Assembly: GCF_027359925.1 (NCBI RefSeq)
Contig: NZ_CP114767.1
Span: forward strand, 1,550,001 to 1,614,000
Source of the DNA: Hymenobacter canadensis
Lineage (GTDB): Bacteria > Bacteroidota > Bacteroidia > Cytophagales > Hymenobacteraceae
Reading direction: 5' to 3'
DNA length: 64,000 nt
Shown one piece after another: positions 17,565 through 27,440 of the stretch. Position numbers and translations under genes: made by a program. Within the stretch, counting starts at the first letter, position 1, and every line of letters starts with the position of its first letter. A model generated the notes under the pieces. The model did no database searches. It saw only the letters and a program-made list of their open reading frames with translations, and was not told where the DNA came from.

Positions 17565-18995
17565 ATGACCCGCGCGTCGCTGTTACACATTCTGGACCAC
17601 GTAGGCGGGATTTCGGAGGCAGAAATCCGGGAGCTGGAGCAGTTGGCCGCGGCTTTCCCGTACTGCCAGACGGCCCACTTGCTGCTGGCCAAAGCAGACC
17701 ACGACCGGGGCAGCATGCTGGCCAGCCAGCGCCTGCGCCGGGCGGCAACCTACGCCGCCGACCGCCAACTGCTGCGCCAGCTATTGGAGCAGCCGGTGCA
17801 GGAGCGCTTGGCGGCCCCCGCGGCGCAGCATCTGGTGGGCACGACTGCCGCGCCGCAGTCAGCCACCGTTCAGTCCGTGGGAAACACAGCTGCTTTTCTG
17901 CAGACGCTGGAGCCCGAAGACGTACTGCCGCTGGAAAATACGCCGGAAGACGCCCTGGCCGACGGCAGCAGCGCCACGCTGGTAGAAGAAGCCCCCGCTC
18001 CCACCGCTACGCCCGCAGCAGCCATTCCGGCGGAAGCGGAAGTGCCGCTGGCCACACCCGAAGCCCCTGCCAGCGCGGACGCGGCAGCTTCGCTGGAGGC
18101 CGTAGTGCCCGCTGAAACTGCGCCAGAACCCGCAGCGCAAAGTTCTCCGGAAACCGAAGCGCCAGCCGAAACGGAAGCCCCTGCGGCTGAAGTCGTTGCT
18201 ACGCCCTCCGTTTCCGTGGAGACTGAGGACGTAGCCGCTTCTCCGAATGAAGAGGCTACTACTACCACGGTTGCTGAAAATGCACTGTCTGCGGACGCGG
18301 ATGAAGCGCCGGATGCCACCACTCCGGAGGCTCCAATAGCGCCTGTTTTGGCAGTGGAAGAGTTGCTGCCCCCGGTGGCGCCGCCCATCCGGCCGCCGGC
18401 AGAAGCCGGGATTTCCCGATTCGAGTTTGGGCTGGCGGCGCCGGAAGCCCTGCCGGCGCCGTCCTCCTACCAGCTCACCGGCGCCGATTCCGACGACGAC
18501 CTGCCCCTGCTGCCCCCCGTAGCCAAGCCGGTAGTGCCTGCTTTTCACTCCGATGCGGCGCTGGCCTACGCCTTGCTGGGCGGCGGCAGCCGCCTCGGCT
18601 ACGCCCTGCAGATGCAGGACGGCGAGCTGACCACCGGCCTGCCCATCGACGAGTTTTTTGCCCCTGATGCCCTGCTGCAGGCTCACGCCGCGGCGCACCA
18701 GCCCAGGCGCCGCCCGGCCCGCTCCTCCCTGGCCCTCATCGACCAGTTTTTGCAGAATCAGCCGCGGCTGAAGTCGGCGGCGAAACGGCCCGCCCCGGCC
18801 GAGGGGCAGGACGATTTATCGGTGCGCAGCACCAGCGTGGTGCCGCAGCTGGCCTCCGAAAGCCTGGCCAAAATTATGGTCAAACAGGGCAAAATCGACA
18901 AAGCCATTGAAATATATGAACGGCTAATGGTGCGCCAGCCGGAAAAAAGCGCGTACTTTACCGACCAAATTCACCAACTGCAAACTCCGGAGTAG
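17565..18995 (+). CDS. TPR-containing protein with long Ala/Glu/Pro/Thr-rich linker
   Basis: 476 aa. N-terminal helical part (residues 1-85, with EIRELEQLAAAFPYCQTAHLLLAKADHDRGS) is the conserved piece; then about 190 residues of low-complexity Ala, Glu, Pro, Thr and Ser (EAEVPLATPEAPASADAA style), likely disordered; then a C-terminal TPR unit ending SLAKIMVKQGKIDKAIEIYERLMVRQPEKSAYF region. No signal peptide, so cytoplasmic. I do not know a function. Its stop codon abuts the secG ATG with no gap, and the same gene sits between lptE and secG in related genomes as I recall, so it may belong to envelope biogenesis. The repetitive middle is read in one frame only, with no frameshift sign. Confidence 0.75.
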   Translation: MTRASLLHILDHVGGISEAEIRELEQLAAAFPYCQTAHLLLAKADHDRGSMLASQRLRRAATYAADRQLLRQLLEQPVQERLAAPAAQHLVGTTAAPQSATVQSVGNTAAFLQTLEPEDVLPLENTPEDALADGSSATLVEEAPAPTATPAAAIPAEAEVPLATPEAPASADAAASLEAVVPAETAPEPAAQSSPETEAPAETEAPAAEVVATPSVSVETEDVAASPNEEATTTTVAENALSADADEAPDATTPEAPIAPVLAVEELLPPVAPPIRPPAEAGISRFEFGLAAPEALPAPSSYQLTGADSDDDLPLLPPVAKPVVPAFHSDAALAYALLGGGSRLGYALQMQDGELTTGLPIDEFFAPDALLQAHAAAHQPRRRPARSSLALIDQFLQNQPRLKSAAKRPAPAEGQDDLSVRSTSVVPQLASESLAKIMVKQGKIDKAIEIYERLMVRQPEKSAYFTDQIHQLQTPE

Positions 18996-19379
18996 ATGTA
19001 CACTGCGCTCATTATTGTAATCCTTTTCGTGTGTTTCCTGCTTGCCCTGGTGGTGCTGGCCCAAAACCCTAAAGGCGGCGGGCTTTCCAGCCAGTTCGGC
19101 GCGGGCGGCGCGGCCAACCTTATGGGCGTGAAGCGCACCGGCGACCTGCTGGAGAAGCTCACCTGGGGTTTTGCCATTGCCCTGATGGTGCTCACGCTGG
19201 GCACCCACGTGCTCAACGGCACCACCGATGCCGGCCCCGGCCGTAGCATCAACCAGCAGAAAGCCCTCGAAACCCGTCTGCCCGCCGCTACGGCTCCGGC
19301 TGTGCCCGGCGCTCCGGCCCCTGGTGGCGCTGCCGCTCCGGCTCCTACGCAGGCACCCGCTCCGGCCCCGGCCCAGTAG
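18996..19379 (+). CDS. secG: Preprotein translocase subunit SecG
   Basis: 127 aa. SecG is the small accessory subunit of SecYEG in the inner membrane. Two transmembrane helices are visible: residues 3-22 (TALIIVILFVCFLLALVVL) and about 52-70 (LTWGFAIALMVLTLGTHVL), joined by the family loop AQNPKGGGLSSQFGAGGAANLMG. A Pro/Ala-rich tail of about 45 residues (PAPAPAPAQ end) extends the protein beyond the usual 75-110 residues; such tails are common in Bacteroidota. The ATG follows the preceding stop directly, suggesting coupled translation. A terminator follows, so groES has its own promoter. Confidence 0.92.
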   Translation: MYTALIIVILFVCFLLALVVLAQNPKGGGLSSQFGAGGAANLMGVKRTGDLLEKLTWGFAIALMVLTLGTHVLNGTTDAGPGRSINQQKALETRLPAATAPAVPGAPAPGGAAAPAPTQAPAPAPAQ

Positions 19380-19401
19380 CAGGTTTCGGCCTTCCTCTTT
19401 A

Positions 19402-19440
19402 CCAAACGGTGGCTTCCCTCACGGGAAGCCGCCGTTTTTG
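19402..19440 (+). terminator. Rho-independent terminator after secG
   Basis: AAACGGTGGCTTCC pairs with GGAAGCCGCCGTTT (one G-T pair) around a six-base loop, followed by TT. This separates the lptE-secG transcript from groESL. Confidence 0.8.
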
Positions 19441-19581
19441 GTATCTGCCAGTACCACGAAGCAGCGCTTCGTTCACCTGCTCCGCCTGGCTGGTTGGCGG
19501 GCAACACGCTCAGCGCTGCTTCTAGCTACTTCCTGCTACGGCCCGAATGCTGCACTTTCGTCAGGCATTCCTTCTGCTACC

Positions 19582-19623
19582 TTCGGCCCGGCAACTGCCG
19601 TTTCAGACAGTTGCTGGGCCGAA
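19582..19623. repeat. 16-bp inverted repeat in the groES upstream region
   Basis: Arms 19582-19597 (TTCGGCCCGGCAACTG) and 19608-19623 are inverted with one mismatch, around a ten-base loop. No T-run follows. It stands just upstream of the first 18-bp repeat. The rest of the 397-base gap between secG and groES shows no gene. Confidence 0.8.
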
Positions 19624-19625
19624 TT

Positions 19626-19705
19626 TTCTGTCAGCTTTGGCAGTCCGTGGTAGCAAGCTGACCGATTTAAGGCCATTCCGGCGTTCATTCTGTCAGGTTT
19701 GGCGG
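19626..19705 (+). promoter_or_regulatory. Two phased 18-bp repeats upstream of groES
   Basis: TTCTGTCAGCTTTGGCAG at 19626-19643 and TTCTGTCAGGTTTGGCGG at 19688-19705 match at 16 of 18 positions and are 62 bases apart, close to six helical turns. Each holds two TGKCRG half-words nine bases apart. They look like operator or enhancer sites; which protein binds is unknown. Confidence 0.65.
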
Positions 19706-19706
19706 G

Positions 19707-19722
19707 CTGGCACGGGAAGTGC
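19707..19722 (+). promoter_or_regulatory. Sigma-54-like promoter of groESL
   Basis: CTGGCACGGGAAGTGC fits the -24/-12 consensus TGGCAC-N5-TTGC with one mismatch (GTGC) and correct spacing. Predicted start of transcription is near 19734, 43 bases before the groES ATG. No TAnnTTTG element is seen in the region. Confidence 0.55.
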
Positions 19723-19776
19723 GGAACACTCGGCACCACCTTGTTTCAAGTAAACCTTTCAACCAAAACGTACAAT

Positions 19777-20067
19777 ATGTCGCTTAGCATCAAACCGCTG
19801 GCTGACCGCGTGATTGTCGCGCCGGCCGCTGCCGAGGAAAAAACCAAATCGGGCATCATCATCCCCGACACGGCCAAGGAGAAACCCCAGCGTGGCGAAG
19901 TAGTAGCCGTGGGCGAAGGCAAGGTTGCCGACAACGGCACCACCATCAAGCCCCAGGTAAAGGCAGGTGACCAGGTGCTCTACGGCAAATATGCTGGCAC
20001 CGAAATTACGGTAGATGGCGAGGACTACCTCATCATGAAGGAGTCGGACATTTTTGCCGTACTCTAA
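19777..20067 (+). CDS. groES: Co-chaperonin GroES
   Basis: 96 aa, the standard length. GroES forms the heptameric lid of the GroEL folding chamber. Family motifs: [13 protein letters not shown] at the start, the mobile loop [19 protein letters not shown] with the hydrophobic GIIIP contact for GroEL, and [23 protein letters not shown] near the end. ATG at 19777 is preferred because the longer frame from 19699 crosses the promoter region. It stands 45 bases before groEL and forms a bicistronic operon with it. Confidence 0.96.
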   Translation: MSLSIKPLADRVIVAPAAAEEKTKSGIIIPDTAKEKPQRGEVVAVGEGKVADNGTTIKPQVKAGDQVLYGKYAGTEITVDGEDYLIMKESDIFAVL

Positions 20068-20109
20068 GCCGCCCCTTTCTCTCTTTCTGAATTCCCCATA
20101 CCCGAATAA

Positions 20110-21753
<1,644 letters not shown>

Positions 21754-21782
21754 GCATCATCCGCTAAGCCAACCGCTTAGAC

Positions 21783-21822
21783 AAAAAAAGCCCCGCTGGA
21801 CTCTGGTCCGGCGGGGCTTTTT
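21783..21822 (+). terminator. Rho-independent terminator of groESL
   Basis: AAAAAAAGCCCCGC ... GCGGGGCTTTTT with an internal GGAC/GTCC pair; follows groEL by about 30 bases. Confidence 0.88.
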
Positions 21823-21840
21823 CGTGTGCCGCATGTAAGG

Positions 21841-22089
21841 TTATTTCTTGCGAATCAACTGGTTGCTGAAGCTGATGAGCACCAATAAGGCCCCGAATGC
21901 AGCATAGCACAGCCACTTCATTTGCCCGTAGTCAGCACAGAGGTTGCGGCCCGATACTACGGATAGGCAAGGATCATCACCGACTTCATATTTGAGGCTC
22001 ACCTGCGTATTGAGCAAGCTTAGCCCACCATACAGTAGCACCAAGCTTGCTCCTACTACCAACCAAGTATGTACACGGTCTGACATCAT
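21841..22089 (-). CDS. Small two-helix membrane protein, unknown
   Basis: 82 aa (or 81 from the second of two adjacent ATGs). Two hydrophobic segments, about residues 9-25 (WLVVGASLVLLYGGLSL) and 60-76 (WLCYAAFGALLVLISFS), are joined by a polar loop with two Cys (DDPCLSVV and RNLCADYG) that could form a disulphide outside the cytoplasm; a basic RKK tail ends it. No family recognised. It is convergent with groEL and separated from the POT gene by a terminator. Confidence 0.6.
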   Translation of the reverse strand: MMSDRVHTWLVVGASLVLLYGGLSLLNTQVSLKYEVGDDPCLSVVSGRNLCADYGQMKWLCYAAFGALLVLISFSNQLIRKK

Positions 22090-22161
22090 TATCGACGTGA
22101 GAGGTCCTTCAAGGATTTGATATCAGACAGGGCAAACTGAATCACTGCACATTATAAACCA

Positions 22162-22201
22162 TAAAAAAGCCCTGCCAGAAAAGTCTGACAGGGCTTTTTT
22201 A
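22162..22201 (-). terminator. Rho-independent terminator after the POT transporter gene
   Basis: AAAAAAGCCCTG ... CAGGGCTTTTTT with inner CAGA/TCTG pairing; near symmetric, so it may act in both directions. Confidence 0.85.
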
Positions 22202-22217
22202 TTGCAGACGACTCAGA

Positions 22218-23954
22218 TTACGCCGTCGTTACCGGCTCAGCCATCATTGTATTGAGGCGCTTATACAGCACGAACAGAATGAGTGAGGCAACTGCCGACA
22301 GCCCCACGAAGATCATGAAGAAGTCGTAGAGGCTGGTGATCTGGAAGCCCAGGAACGAGGGCCAGTTAGAGGCCAGTTCCAGTTCCGCCAGTTTGGCCGT
22401 TACATCGGCGGTGGCCTGAGAGGTGCCGTTCAGAATGTTGGGCAGGTTGATGCCTTCCTTGGACGCTTTGGCAAACTCGCCGGGGCCGGGAGGATACAGC
22501 CCCGACAGCACGCCCGCCAGCTTGTTGCCGGCAGCTGTGGCCAGAAACCACACCGCCATCAGCAGCGAGGCGAAACGCGCGGGAGCCAGCTTGTTCACCA
22601 GCGCCAGACCAATCGGCGACAAGCACAGTTCGGCAAAGGTGTGCACCAGATACATGGTGATCAGCCAGAACATGCTCACTTTGGTATTAGCGTCTACGCC
22701 CTTCACGCCGAACGCAATGATGAGGTAGCCTACCGCCATCAGCATCAGGCTGATAGACATTTTCAGCGGCGACGAAGGCTCGGTGCCGCGCTTGCCCATC
22801 CAGGTCCAGAGCACCGCGAAAATCGGAGCAAACACAATGATGAACAGCGCATTGGCCGACTGGAAATACGACGCCGGCACCACGGAGGAGCCCAGGGTAC
22901 GGTCCGTTTGCTCGTCGGCGAAGAAAGTCAGCGAGGCGCCGGCTTGCTCGAACGTGCCCCAGAAGAAGATTACGAAGAAGCTCAGGATGAAAATAACGTA
23001 GATTTTCTGCTTCTCGCGGGCCGTGAGCGTGGGGTCGGTCAGGATGGTAACCGGGGCTACAATCATGGCCGAGAATACCAACGCGCCAATCCAGTCGCGG
23101 TCCATCAGCCAGGCAATAGCCGCGTACACTACCGCAAACAGGCCGATGAGCATGGGCAGCTTGCTGGCGAAGCTCTTGGTAGGCTGGGCAATCGTCTCGG
23201 AACGAACCGGGCCGTCGGTTTGCACGGGCACTACCGGGGAATGCTCCACGGTGCGCTCGGGCTTGGCGCCCAGCGGAGCGCCTTCAGCCGTTACTACGTA
23301 CTTGTTTTTCAGCATCTCAAACGTGAGGCTGCCAACCAGCATGCCGATACCGGCGGCCAGGAAACCCCACTTGAAGTCGGCCGGATTGCCGGTGTCGCCG
23401 AGCGTGCCGCACACCAGAGGCGAGAAAAAAGCGCCCAGGTTGATGCCCATATAGAAGATGGTATAGGCCGCGTCGATACGGGAGTCGCCCTTTGGGTACA
23501 AGGACCCCACCATCGAAGAGATATTGGGCTTGAAGAAGCCGTTGCCGAAAATCAGGCAGCCCAGACCGACAAAGAACAGCAGCAATTGGGCGGAAGGCAC
23601 TTCGGTTTGGCCAGCGCCGTACATCGAGGCCGAGAAGAACAAGGCAAACTGCCCGGCGGCCATCAGCAAACCACCCACCAGAATGGAACGGCGGTTGCCC
23701 CAGTACCGGTCGGCCATGTAGCCTCCCAACAACGGCGTCAGGTACACGAGCGAGGTGTAGTTGCCGTAAATCAATGACGACATCTCCTTGTTCATAAGGA
23801 GCGCCTTGAGCATGTACAAAGACAGCAGGGCGCGCATACCGTAGTAGCTGAACCGCTCCCACATCTCGGTGGCAAAGAGCACATAAAGGCCCTTCGGATG
23901 GCCGGTGGAAGCGGCCATCTGGGGCTGCTCCCGCACAGCGGAGGTCGTTTGCAT
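22218..23954 (-). CDS. POT/PTR2-family proton-coupled oligopeptide transporter
   Basis: 578 aa, about 12-14 transmembrane helices. POT proteins take up di- and tripeptides with protons. Family signatures: the first-helix motif ATEMWERFSYYGMRALLSLYM (E-x-x-E-R-F-x-Y-Y-G, proton and peptide coupling), GGYMADRYWGNRRSILVGG on the loop after helix 2, and the PTR2 motif region FSFYMGINLGAFFSPLV-like YTIFYMGINLGAFFSP. A charged cytoplasmic insert lies around residues 215-265. ATG at 23954 (MQTTSAV) is preferred to the 24008 reading because it leads into the conserved region. It is divergent from pckA and followed by its own terminator. Confidence 0.92.
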   Translation of the reverse strand: MQTTSAVREQPQMAASTGHPKGLYVLFATEMWERFSYYGMRALLSLYMLKALLMNKEMSSLIYGNYTSLVYLTPLLGGYMADRYWGNRRSILVGGLLMAAGQFALFFSASMYGAGQTEVPSAQLLLFFVGLGCLIFGNGFFKPNISSMVGSLYPKGDSRIDAAYTIFYMGINLGAFFSPLVCGTLGDTGNPADFKWGFLAAGIGMLVGSLTFEMLKNKYVVTAEGAPLGAKPERTVEHSPVVPVQTDGPVRSETIAQPTKSFASKLPMLIGLFAVVYAAIAWLMDRDWIGALVFSAMIVAPVTILTDPTLTAREKQKIYVIFILSFFVIFFWGTFEQAGASLTFFADEQTDRTLGSSVVPASYFQSANALFIIVFAPIFAVLWTWMGKRGTEPSSPLKMSISLMLMAVGYLIIAFGVKGVDANTKVSMFWLITMYLVHTFAELCLSPIGLALVNKLAPARFASLLMAVWFLATAAGNKLAGVLSGLYPPGPGEFAKASKEGINLPNILNGTSQATADVTAKLAELELASNWPSFLGFQITSLYDFFMIFVGLSAVASLILFVLYKRLNTMMAEPVTTA

Positions 23955-24150
23955 GAAATAGAAATGAAGTGGTAGAAAGGAAGAAAAAGCCGCCGGCTGC
24001 AACCGCACGGAGGTTGGTAAAGCTACAAAAGTTTCCCAACCCCCGAATAACGCCCCGAATTTGCCCGGTTTGCGGCTTCACCCAGCACCACCCCTTCAGC
24101 GAATTTTCGCAAAATTTCTTCCGGCAACGTTGCCGGCCCGTCGTTTTGCC

Positions 24151-24158
24151 TATTTTTG
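24151..24158 (+). promoter_or_regulatory. TAnnTTTG promoter of pckA
   Basis: TATTTTTG with TTG about 18 bases upstream (24130-24132); the ATG is 48 bases further. Confidence 0.6.
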
Positions 24159-24205
24159 TCTTAATTCCCTCATTTTCCCACCCAACCCAGTTTCCGGCTT
24201 CTGTT

Positions 24206-25819
24206 ATGCTAGATTCCGCCGCTACTACCCGCCTGGCTCCGCTGGGCATCACGCAGGCCGCGCAGGTGCACCTGAACCTCACGCCTGAGCAGCTCACGCA
24301 GGAGGCCCTGCGCCGCCACGAAGGCGTGCTCACCGACACCGGCGCCCTGATGGCCGACACCGGCACCTTCACCGGCCGCTCCCCCAAAGACCGTTTCGTG
24401 GTGAAAGACGCCGGCACCGCCGACAGCGTCTGGTGGGGCGACATCAACATTCCCTTCGCCGAAGACAAGTTTGAGCAACTGCACCAGAAAATGGTGCAGT
24501 ACCTGGCCGACAAAGAGCTTTACGTGCGCGACGCCTACGCCGGCGCCAACCCCGACTACCAGCTCAAGCTGCGCGTGGTGAATGAGCTGGCCTGGCACAA
24601 CCTGTTCTGCTACAATATGTTCCTGCGCCCCGCCGAGGGTGCTGATACCAGCTGGACGCCCGACTTCAGCATCATCTGCGCCCCTGGCTTCGAGGCTGAC
24701 CCAGCCGTAGACGGCACGCGCCAGAAGAACTTCGCTATTCTGAACTTCTCCAAGAAGATGATTCTGATTGGCGGCACGGGCTACGCCGGCGAGATGAAGA
24801 AAGGAATCTTCGGGGTGCTTAACTACCTGCTGCCCCACGAGCGCGCCACGCTGCCGATGCACTGCTCGGCTAACGTGGGCAAAGACGGCGACACGGCCAT
24901 CTTCTTCGGCCTCTCGGGTACCGGCAAAACGACGCTTTCCGCCGACCCCAACCGCGGCCTGATCGGCGACGACGAGCACGGCTGGACGCCGGACGCCGGC
25001 ATTTTCAACTTTGAGGGCGGCTGCTACGCCAAGGTCATCGACCTGAGCGCCGAGAAGGAGCCCGAAATCTGGAACGCCATCAGAACCGGCTCCATCGTGG
25101 AGAACACGCGCTTTGTGCCCGGCACCACCACCGTGGACTACGCCAACAAGAGCGTAACCGAAAACACCCGCACGGCCTACCCGATCAATTTTATTCCGAA
25201 CGCCATTGAGCCTTCGGTGGCCGAGGCGCCCAAGAACATCTTCTTCCTGACGGCCGACGCCTTCGGGGTGCTGCCTCCCATTAGCAAGCTCGATAAGAGC
25301 CACGCCATGTACCACTTCATGAGCGGCTACACGGCCAAGGTGGCCGGCACGGAAATGGGCATCACGGAGCCGCAGACCACGTTTTCGGCCTGCTTTGGCG
25401 CCGTATTCCTGCCGCTGCACCCGACGAAGTACGCCGAGATGCTGGGCAAGAAAATGGACGAAAACGAAGTAAACGTGTGGCTGGTGAACACCGGCTGGAG
25501 CGGCGGCAGCTACGGCGTCGGCTCGCGCATGAAGCTGGGCTACACCCGCGCCATGATTACGGCCGCCCTCAACGGCGAGCTGAACGACGTGGAGTTCAAA
25601 AAGCACCCCATCTTCGGCGTAGAAGTGCCGGCCTCGGTGCCGGGCGTGCCCACCGAAATCCTGGACCCACGCGCCACCTGGGCCGACCAGGAGGCCTACG
25701 ACAAAACGGCCGCCGACCTGGCCCACAAGTTCGTGGCTAACTTCCGGAAGTACGCCGATTTCGCCAACGACGAAATTCTGGCCGGTGCTCCTAAAACGAC
25801 AGTAGAAGCCAGCGTTTAG
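24206..25819 (+). CDS. pckA: Phosphoenolpyruvate carboxykinase (ATP)
   Basis: 537 aa, normal for the ATP-dependent enzyme, which turns oxaloacetate plus ATP into phosphoenolpyruvate, the entry to gluconeogenesis. Visible motifs: TGRSPKDRFVV near the N terminus, the PEPCK-specific kinase 1a loop GLSGTGKTTLSADP (P-loop) and kinase 2 GDDEHGW, with Mn-binding His in MHCSANVG. ATG at 24206 (MLDSAATTRLA) is chosen; the frame is open for 79 codons further upstream but contains the promoter. It is monocistronic with a terminator behind it. Confidence 0.95.
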   Translation: MLDSAATTRLAPLGITQAAQVHLNLTPEQLTQEALRRHEGVLTDTGALMADTGTFTGRSPKDRFVVKDAGTADSVWWGDINIPFAEDKFEQLHQKMVQYLADKELYVRDAYAGANPDYQLKLRVVNELAWHNLFCYNMFLRPAEGADTSWTPDFSIICAPGFEADPAVDGTRQKNFAILNFSKKMILIGGTGYAGEMKKGIFGVLNYLLPHERATLPMHCSANVGKDGDTAIFFGLSGTGKTTLSADPNRGLIGDDEHGWTPDAGIFNFEGGCYAKVIDLSAEKEPEIWNAIRTGSIVENTRFVPGTTTVDYANKSVTENTRTAYPINFIPNAIEPSVAEAPKNIFFLTADAFGVLPPISKLDKSHAMYHFMSGYTAKVAGTEMGITEPQTTFSACFGAVFLPLHPTKYAEMLGKKMDENEVNVWLVNTGWSGGSYGVGSRMKLGYTRAMITAALNGELNDVEFKKHPIFGVEVPASVPGVPTEILDPRATWADQEAYDKTAADLAHKFVANFRKYADFANDEILAGAPKTTVEASV

Positions 25820-25835
25820 GGCATAATACAATTAT

Positions 25836-25872
25836 AAAAGAGCCCCGTCGGCATTGCCGGCGGGGCTCTTTT
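25836..25872 (+). terminator. Rho-independent terminator of pckA
   Basis: AAAAGAGCCCCG ... CGGGGCTCTTTT hairpin with inner CGG/CCG pairing, 17 bases after the stop. Confidence 0.88.
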
Positions 25873-26025
25873 CATTTATCGAATAGCAAACACAGCCGAA
25901 GAAGTTGTGAGGAACCATGACAAGTAACCAGCCCGATACAAGTTTGCGGGCAGGATTGCCACAAATCCTCGAAATGCCAGTAATTTGCCCTGCTTTTCCG
26001 ACCCTTCCACCTTCTCTTTCTGATT

Positions 26026-26811
26026 ATGCGCAAGCGTTTGCTGCCGCTGTTTCTGTTATTTCTGTCGCCGCTGAGCTTGTGGGCCTGGGGTGTTGACGGC
26101 CACCGCGCTGTGGGCCAGATTGCCGAAAACCACCTCACCCGCAAGGCCCGCCGCGAAGTGCAGCGCCTGCTGGGCACCGAAACGCTGGCTCTGGTGAGCA
26201 CTTGGCCCGACGAAATCCGTAATTACCCGGAGTTCAAGGACACCGCCCCCTGGCACTACGTCAACTCGCCCTCGGGCCTGAACGAGACGCAGTACCTGCA
26301 GGACCTGAAGGGCCAGTCCGGCCCCAACGCCTACAATATGCTGCAGGCCAAGCTTCGGGAGCTGACCGATTCCAGCAAGACACAGGCCGAGAAGCTCGCC
26401 GCCCTCAAGTTTGTGGTGCACCTCGTGGGCGACGCCCACCAGCCTCTGCACGCCGGCCACGCCGAGGACAAGGGCGGCAACGACATCAAGGTGAAATACC
26501 GCGGCAAGGACACCAACATGCACAGCCTCTGGGACAGCGGTCTGATCGACTACCAGGGCCTGAGCTACACGGAAATGGCCACCCGCTACGACGGGCCCAT
26601 CCGGCGGCAGCAGGTGCGCGAGTGGCAGTCATCGTCGCCGGAAAGCTGGTTCTGGGAGTCGTACCAGGCCAGTGAGCAGGTGTACCGCAGCGCCCCGGCC
26701 AACGGCGACGTAGATTACAACTATTACCCGGCGCACTCCGAAATGATGAAGCAGCGCATCCAGCAGGCTGGCGTACGGCTAGCGGGTTTGCTGAACGAGG
26801 TGCTGGGCTAG
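26026..26811 (+). CDS. S1/P1-type nuclease, secreted
   Basis: 261 aa. S1/P1 enzymes are trinuclear-zinc phosphodiesterases that cut single-stranded nucleic acids. A signal peptide ends at LWA-WG, which leaves Trp as residue 1 of the mature enzyme, the position whose amino group binds zinc in the family. Further ligands fit: HRAVGQIAENHL, STWPDEIR (Asp), PWHYVN, VVHLVGDAHQPLHAGHAEDKGGND and MHSLWDSG. Expected role is scavenging of nucleotides or phosphate outside the cell. A stem-loop (GCAGCCCGGAG and complement, 26831-26858) follows the stop. Confidence 0.92.
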   Translation: MRKRLLPLFLLFLSPLSLWAWGVDGHRAVGQIAENHLTRKARREVQRLLGTETLALVSTWPDEIRNYPEFKDTAPWHYVNSPSGLNETQYLQDLKGQSGPNAYNMLQAKLRELTDSSKTQAEKLAALKFVVHLVGDAHQPLHAGHAEDKGGNDIKVKYRGKDTNMHSLWDSGLIDYQGLSYTEMATRYDGPIRRQQVREWQSSSPESWFWESYQASEQVYRSAPANGDVDYNYYPAHSEMMKQRIQQAGVRLAGLLNEVLG

Positions 26812-26885
26812 ACCAGCGTGAGCGGCATGGGCAGCCCGGAGGAAGTTCTCCGGGCTGCTCAGCTGTATTCTACCGTTCCTATTGT

Positions 26886-26893
26886 TAGATTTA
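26886..26893 (+). promoter_or_regulatory. TAnnTTTG-like promoter, four bases from a start codon
   Basis: TAGATTTA differs from the consensus only at the last base and ends four bases before the ATG at 26898. Confidence 0.5.
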
Positions 26894-26897
26894 TCCG

Positions 26898-27440
26898 ATG
26901 CGGTTTTACTACAAGTTCATGCTGGCGGCGGGCCTGCTACTGGGCGCGCAGCAGGCGCGGGCCCAGTTTACAGGAACCTGGGCAAAAGCAGATATCCCGC
27001 TGTTTTACAACCAGCGCTACCAGGTGGGTGATATCCTGTTTGACCCTGCCCAGGACCGCGCAGACTTTACGCTGCGGCCATCCGGCCGCATTTACCAGTA
27101 TTATAACTTCAACACCACCTACAGCGGCGGGCGCCCTGAGCTGCGCCGGCAGCTGCTGGCGGCTCTGCACACGCCGCCGGCCGGCACCAGCGGCAGCGGC
27201 TACCTTACGGTGCGTTTCGTGGTGAACTTCCGTGGGGAAACCGACCGTTTTCGGGTACAGGAGCTGGATTCTGCGTACCAGCCACAAGCGTTTGCGCCGC
27301 CTCTGGTGGCGTGGGTGCTGCGCGCCTGCCGCGACCTGCAAAGCTGGCAGCCGGGCCGCATTGATGGCGAAACCCAGGACAGCTATTTCTATTGCACGTT
27401 TATCGTGCGCGAGGGTTCTATTCAGGATGTTCTTCTATGA
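26898..27440 (+). CDS. Secreted protein with TonB-C-terminal-like domain
   Basis: 180 aa. A signal peptide ends at ARA-QF. The C-terminal half (about residues 90-180) reads YLTVRFVVNFRGETDRFRV, ... LVAWVLRACRDLQSWQPGR, which matches the beta-alpha-beta pattern of TonB C-terminal domains as found in many Bacteroidota secreted proteins, but there is no transmembrane anchor or Pro-rich stretch, so it is not a working TonB. The last bases overlap the next gene in ATGA, so the two are translationally coupled. Role unknown. Confidence 0.6.
   Translation: MRFYYKFMLAAGLLLGAQQARAQFTGTWAKADIPLFYNQRYQVGDILFDPAQDRADFTLRPSGRIYQYYNFNTTYSGGRPELRRQLLAALHTPPAGTSGSGYLTVRFVVNFRGETDRFRVQELDSAYQPQAFAPPLVAWVLRACRDLQSWQPGRIDGETQDSYFYCTFIVREGSIQDVLL

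Noticed and set aside
24209-25831. 540-codon open frame antisense to pckA
   Set aside because: Composition is typical of the complement of a GC-rich gene (Val/Gly/His/Arg-rich); pckA is unambiguous.
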